Translations under genes and position numbers: made by a program
Notes under the pieces: model-generated
Told to the model about the DNA's origin: nothing
Databases searched by the model: none
What the model saw: only the letters and a program-made list of their open reading frames with translations
Source of the DNA: an uncultured Clostridia bacterium
GTDB taxonomy: Bacteria > Bacillota > Clostridia > Christensenellales > Pumilibacteraceae
Assembly (NCBI GenBank): GCA_934270565.1
Contig: CAKQPR010000023.1
Location: 1-24,837 of the forward strand
Length of the DNA: 24,837 bases
Reading direction: 5' to 3'
In this document: positions 21,693 through 24,837 of the stretch, piece after piece
Layout of the letters: every line of letters begins with the position of its first letter
How positions within the stretch are numbered: position 1 is the first letter of the stretch

Positions 21693-22499
21693 ATGGAAAA
21701 CGTCAGACACGAAGAATACGTCGGGTTTGCAGACGATCTGCCGTTTTATTTTCAACCGCGGATCGTGCGGACGAGCACCGTTTTCAGCACGGCGCGAAAC
21801 TGGCACGAAAACGTGGAATTTCAGTTCTGCATAGACGGCAAGGGCGAAGTTTTGCTTGACGGCGAAAGTTTCGGATTCGAAAAGGGAGACGTGATCGCCG
21901 TAAATCCGAACGTTATACATTACACGAAAACGGACGATTATCTGGAATACTCGTGCCTTATCGTCGACAACGCTTTTCTCGAAAAAACGGGTTTCGACAT
22001 CCAAGGCGCTCTTCTCGCTCCGAGAATTTCCCGCGACGCGAAGCTTAACGAATTAAGAGACGAACTCGAAAGGATTTACGCTTCGGCCGACGAATTCCGC
22101 CGCCCGCTCCTGAATTCCGTGCTTCTGCGGTTTCTGATCGAAACGTATCGCAATCATTCCGCCGAGCGCACGTTCGAAACGAAACGCACGAAACGTTTCG
22201 AGGAGATAAAGAACACCGTGATTTTTCTGCGCGCGAACTATTTCCGCAAGCTTTCTCTGGACGAAATCGCGAAAAACGTGCTTACGGACAAATTCACGCT
22301 TTCGAAGGAATTCAAGAAATTCACGGGGCAGACGATCGTCGATTATCTGAACGGCTACAGAATCAAAAAAGCCGCATTGCTGATCGCCCGCGGCAGTAAC
22401 GTTTCGGACGCAGCCTACGCCTGCGGGTTCGAAAACATGTCGTATTTTACCCGCCTGTTCAAAAGCACGGTGGGCGCGCTCCCGTCCTCTCTCAAATAA
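21693..22499 (+). CDS. AraC-family regulator with cupin sensor, glycosidase locus
   Basis: A 268-residue regulator. The N-terminal cupin shows WHENVEFQFCIDGKGEVLLDGESFGFEKGDVIAVNPNVIHY (residues about 35-75), the usual sugar-sensing module. The C-terminal double helix-turn-helix reads LSLDEIAKNVLTDKFTLSKEFKKFTGQTIVDYLNGYRIKKAALLIARGSNVSDAAYACGFENMSYFTRLFKSTVG, a good match to the AraC consensus. AAGGAG sits 8 bases before ATG 21693; the extra ten upstream codons are unlikely to be translated. It lies between the divergent beta-propeller gene and the downstream GH127 gene (181 bases away, same strand) and is the likely activator of both. Confidence 0.9.
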   Translation: MENVRHEEYVGFADDLPFYFQPRIVRTSTVFSTARNWHENVEFQFCIDGKGEVLLDGESFGFEKGDVIAVNPNVIHYTKTDDYLEYSCLIVDNAFLEKTGFDIQGALLAPRISRDAKLNELRDELERIYASADEFRRPLLNSVLLRFLIETYRNHSAERTFETKRTKRFEEIKNTVIFLRANYFRKLSLDEIAKNVLTDKFTLSKEFKKFTGQTIVDYLNGYRIKKAALLIARGSNVSDAAYACGFENMSYFTRLFKSTVGALPSSLK

Positions 22500-22574
22500 C
22501 GTTCTTCGTCCTCGCGAATTTTTTGCCTTGTTCGTCCGGCGTTGAGGCGATAATACCGCAAAACCGACGGTTCG

Positions 22575-22599
22575 TTGCAAAATTGAGTAAATTTTACAA
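22575..22599. promoter_or_regulatory. Possible operator dyad upstream of the GH127 gene
   Basis: TTGCAAAATT (22575-22584) and AATTTTACAA (22590-22599) form a 10-bp dyad with one mismatch and a 5-base centre. It lies 80-105 bases upstream of the GH127 start, suitable for regulator binding. A TAAAAT at 22642-22647 could be the -10 box, but I see no convincing -35. The rest of 22500-22680 shows nothing further. Confidence 0.4.
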
Positions 22600-22680
22600 T
22601 AAAACGACCGCTTAATACTATACTTTTTTGCGGGTTTATAGTAAAATGTATTCGCAATCTTACAACCGCGAGGTGAATTT

Positions 22681-24453
22681 ATGCCCGAAAACAAGATCGA
22701 ATTTATGCCGAAAAACACCGAAATCGGCGGGATTATGCGCGATTACGCACAGTTTGTAGCAGATAATCAGCTTAAAAACCGCGAGGAATGGAAGCGTTAC
22801 GCGGAAGTTTTCAGAACGCACGCGGACGACGACGGACGGTGGCGCGGCGAATATTTCGGCAAGCAGATGCGCGGCGGCGCGACGATTTACGAAATCACGC
22901 GCGACGAGGAATTGTACGACGTGCTTACCCAAGCGGTCGAGGACGTTCTGTCCGCGCGCGACGAGCTCGGAAGAATTTCGTCGTATTCGATCGCGAACGA
23001 ATTCCGCGGCTGGGATATGTGGTGCAGAAAATACGTTCTCGTCGGGCTCAAGTACTTCTATCGCATCTGCCGCAACGAGGCGCTTAAAGCCCGCATTCTC
23101 GAAGCGGAAAAATCGCACGCCGATTATATCCTTTCCAAGATCGGCGCGGGCAAGAAGTCGATCGTCGAGACGTCGAACTGGTGGGGTTGCGTGAATTCGT
23201 GCACGATCCTCGAACCGATCGTCGAGCTATATAAGCTTACGGGCGAAAAGCGGTATATCGATTTCGCCGCTTACATAATTTCCACCGGCGGGAGCTCGGA
23301 TTGCGATTTCGTCAAACTCGACCTCGACGACGAGATTTATCCGTACCGCTACCCCGTCGTAAAAGCTTACGAAACGATGTCCTATCACGAAGGGCTTCTT
23401 GCGTACTACGAAGCGACGGGCGACGAGGTTTGTTTCGAAGCGGCTAAAAAATTCTTCGACAAAGTGCTTCGCGCCGAAGTTTCGATCATCGGTTGCGCGG
23501 GCTGTACGAACGAGCTTTTCGACAACGCCGCCGTGCGCCAGACCGAGCCTTCGGATGACGTTATGCAGGAAACCTGCGTTACCGTCACGCTTATGCGGAC
23601 GATGGCGCGGCTTTATACGATCACCGGCGATCAGAAGTACGTCGATCGTATCGAAAATTCGGGCTTTAACGCTCTTTACGGCAGTCTCAATCTTAAATCG
23701 CAGAAGCTCTATTCGGTTTTCGATAAAAAAGTCCTGCCGCCGCGCGTGTTCGACAGCTACAGTCCGCTGTTCAACGACCGCAGAGGCAGATGGGTGGGCG
23801 GCTACTGCGAGTTCGAAAACGGCGATTTCAGCGGTTGTTGCATCGCGATCGGCGCTTGCGGAATAGGTCTTATGCCGCTCTCGGCGATCGTAAGGCGCGG
23901 AAACGACGTTATCGTCAACTTTTTCGCGGACGCCCGCGCGAAAATCGACTGTAACGGCAAAAAAGTTCTTCTGACCGTAAAGTCGGACTACCCTGCCCGC
24001 ACCGACGGCGAAATTACGGTGAGTTGCGACGGCAAATGCGATTTGCCGCTTTACGTCCGCAAGCCCGCTTGGGCGGATAAGGTCCTTGTGGACGGCGCGG
24101 AAACATTCGCGGGCGATCTGATAGCGATCGGCGACAAAATACGCGGCGGTCGGACGATAAGGGTCGAATTCCCGACCGAGCCGAAAATTCACGAGCTCAA
24201 CGACAAAATCGCGATTACTTTCGGCCCGCTCGTGCTCGCCGCGGACGAGAGAAAACAAAAAATCGACTTTACGAAGCCGCTCGGGCTGAAAACTCCGCTT
24301 GCGTTCGAATTCCTTGAACCCGAAGCGGGCGAGCTCGCCAGAATCGCTTTTGAAACGGAAAACGGCGACAAAATCATTCTTACCGATTATCAGTCGTGCG
24401 GCAAGTTCTGGAACGAAAAAGACAATCGCATTTCCGTTTGGCTGTATAAATAA
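22681..24453 (+). CDS. GH127-family (DUF1680) glycoside hydrolase, predicted beta-L-arabinofuranosidase
   Basis: A 590-residue alpha/alpha-barrel enzyme followed by beta-sandwich domains. It matches the DUF1680/GH127-GH146 group, whose known members remove beta-L-arabinofuranose from plant glycans using a zinc-bound cysteine nucleophile. In line with that mechanism I see Glu278 in CTNELFDN as likely acid/base, Glu297-x-Cys299 in QETCVTVTLMRTMARLYTITGDQKYVDRIE, and the Cys386-Cys387 pair in DFSGCCIAIGACG, corresponding to the zinc ligands and nucleophile of HypBA1. The latter is followed by IAIG rather than the common PPN, so substrate may differ. It lacks a signal peptide. GAGGTGA lies 5 bases before the ATG. 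It follows the AraC gene on the same strand and ends at a strong terminator. Its length is a little below that of HypBA1. Confidence 0.85.
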   Translation: MPENKIEFMPKNTEIGGIMRDYAQFVADNQLKNREEWKRYAEVFRTHADDDGRWRGEYFGKQMRGGATIYEITRDEELYDVLTQAVEDVLSARDELGRISSYSIANEFRGWDMWCRKYVLVGLKYFYRICRNEALKARILEAEKSHADYILSKIGAGKKSIVETSNWWGCVNSCTILEPIVELYKLTGEKRYIDFAAYIISTGGSSDCDFVKLDLDDEIYPYRYPVVKAYETMSYHEGLLAYYEATGDEVCFEAAKKFFDKVLRAEVSIIGCAGCTNELFDNAAVRQTEPSDDVMQETCVTVTLMRTMARLYTITGDQKYVDRIENSGFNALYGSLNLKSQKLYSVFDKKVLPPRVFDSYSPLFNDRRGRWVGGYCEFENGDFSGCCIAIGACGIGLMPLSAIVRRGNDVIVNFFADARAKIDCNGKKVLLTVKSDYPARTDGEITVSCDGKCDLPLYVRKPAWADKVLVDGAETFAGDLIAIGDKIRGGRTIRVEFPTEPKIHELNDKIAITFGPLVLAADERKQKIDFTKPLGLKTPLAFEFLEPEAGELARIAFETENGDKIILTDYQSCGKFWNEKDNRISVWLYK

Positions 24454-24476
24454 GTAAAAACTCGTCGATATAGCTA

Positions 24477-24506
24477 AAAACGCCTTCCCCGAGAGGAAGG
24501 CGTTTT
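24477..24506 (+). terminator. Rho-independent terminator after the GH127 gene
   Basis: Stem CGCCTTCC (24481-24488) with GGAAGGCG (24495-24502), 6-base loop, extended by flanking AAAA/TTTT pairs; works in either direction. Confidence 0.88.
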
Positions 24507-24551
24507 GTTGTATTTTAGTATAAATTATGCGTTTTTCAGCCGATTTCGGAC

Positions 24552-24806
24552 TTATTTGGTCGCCCTCGGATTGCGGATATTCGCCTGCGCAAAAGCTTCC
24601 AAGAGCAACCGATAGGTAACATTACTGTCTGCAATCGAAAATCGCCCGTCTTCGGGATATATGTTATCGCCCGACTGTACGCAATCTTTTTTCGCGTTTT
24701 TTTGCGCCGTTTTACCGCATTTTTTCTGAATCCTTAGCCAATCCCGATTGAGTGAAATATAACCGTTTTTATAAAAACATCGCCATATAATGCGGAATAG
24801 TGAGTT
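24552..24806 (-). CDS. Uncertain 84-codon open frame
   Basis: A minus-strand frame open from after a stop at 24807-24809 to TAA at 24552-24554. It lacks any ATG, GTG or TTG start near its 5' end. The last part reads SGDNIYPEDGRFSIADSNVTYRLLLEAFAQANIRNPRATK, which has protein-like composition, preceded by a Lys-rich stretch. It may be the tail of a frameshifted gene or chance. I do not recognise it. The interval 24507-24551 holds nothing that I can support. Confidence 0.25.
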   Translation of the reverse strand, partial: NSLFRIIWRCFYKNGYISLNRDWLRIQKKCGKTAQKNAKKDCVQSGDNIYPEDGRFSIADSNVTYRLLLEAFAQANIRNPRATK

Positions 24807-24837
24807 TTACGTCGTTCGTGCCGACGTTTCCGTCAAC
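24769..24837 (-). CDS. C-terminal end of an unidentified gene entering from the right
   Basis: The minus-strand frame from the window edge encodes 22 residues ending in VKLTIPHYMAMFL and a TAA at 24769-24771. The beta-strand-like tail resembles the end of an enzyme beta-domain, but too little is present to name it. It overlaps the uncertain frame at 24552-24806; at most one of the two is real in this overlap. Confidence 0.35.
   Translation of the reverse strand, partial: VDGNVGTNDVKLTIPHYMAMFL

Overview
The window looks like a chromosomal stretch from a mid-GC Firmicute, most likely an uncultured gut-type Clostridium relative. Supporting signs are strong AGGAGG-type ribosome sites, textbook TTGACA/TATAAT promoters, a compact dnaX-ybaB-recR operon, CCA-encoding tRNA genes, and plant- and host-glycan genes controlled by small local regulators. 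The taxonomic placement is inference; the window has no rRNA or other phylogenetic marker beyond recR and dnaX.

Left part (1-5102): two divergent units. The minus-strand unit is a serine beta-lactamase-fold hydrolase followed, with an 8-bp overlap, by a GH78 alpha-L-rhamnosidase that runs off the left edge. The plus-strand unit is a TetR-type regulator overlapping (ATGA) a tannase/feruloyl-esterase-family hydrolase. A strong promoter and two TACA...TGTA dyads lie between them, suggesting that one repressor controls both sides. The likely theme is plant or phenolic glycoside and ester breakdown.

5103-7130: a visibly AT-richer patch with a BspA-like leucine-rich-repeat surface lipoprotein and a small acidic protein of unknown function. 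It is bounded by perfect or near-perfect hairpins and looks acquired. 7149-11495: an amino-sugar operon on the minus strand (ROK-family kinase-like protein, nagB, nagA), divergent from an AraC-type cupin regulator.

11496-18427: housekeeping block. It holds a 168-bp MITE-like inverted repeat, tRNA-Ser(UGA), a MATE exporter, recR, ybaB, dnaX, a two-gene ABC-2 exporter and tRNA-Gly(CCC). After tRNA-Gly comes an odd repeat locus: the tRNA 3' end plus its terminator is duplicated 381 bp downstream, enclosing two tandem copies of a 153-bp repeat.

18900-24506: an EamA-type transporter, then a 202-bp inverted duplicate of the ABC permease 3' end including its terminator (the relic of a lost paralogue). 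These are followed by a predicted beta-propeller glycosidase divergent from a second AraC regulator, and a GH127-family (DUF1680) enzyme. The last 330 bases hold only weakly supported minus-strand reading frames.

I see no CRISPR array, phage, integrase, transposase or classical defence system. The points most worth a second look are the tRNA-Gly repeat locus, the mobile permease-tail/terminator duplicate, the tannase-family protein lacking the cysteines next to its catalytic residues, and the ROK protein with an extra N-terminal domain and no zinc motif.
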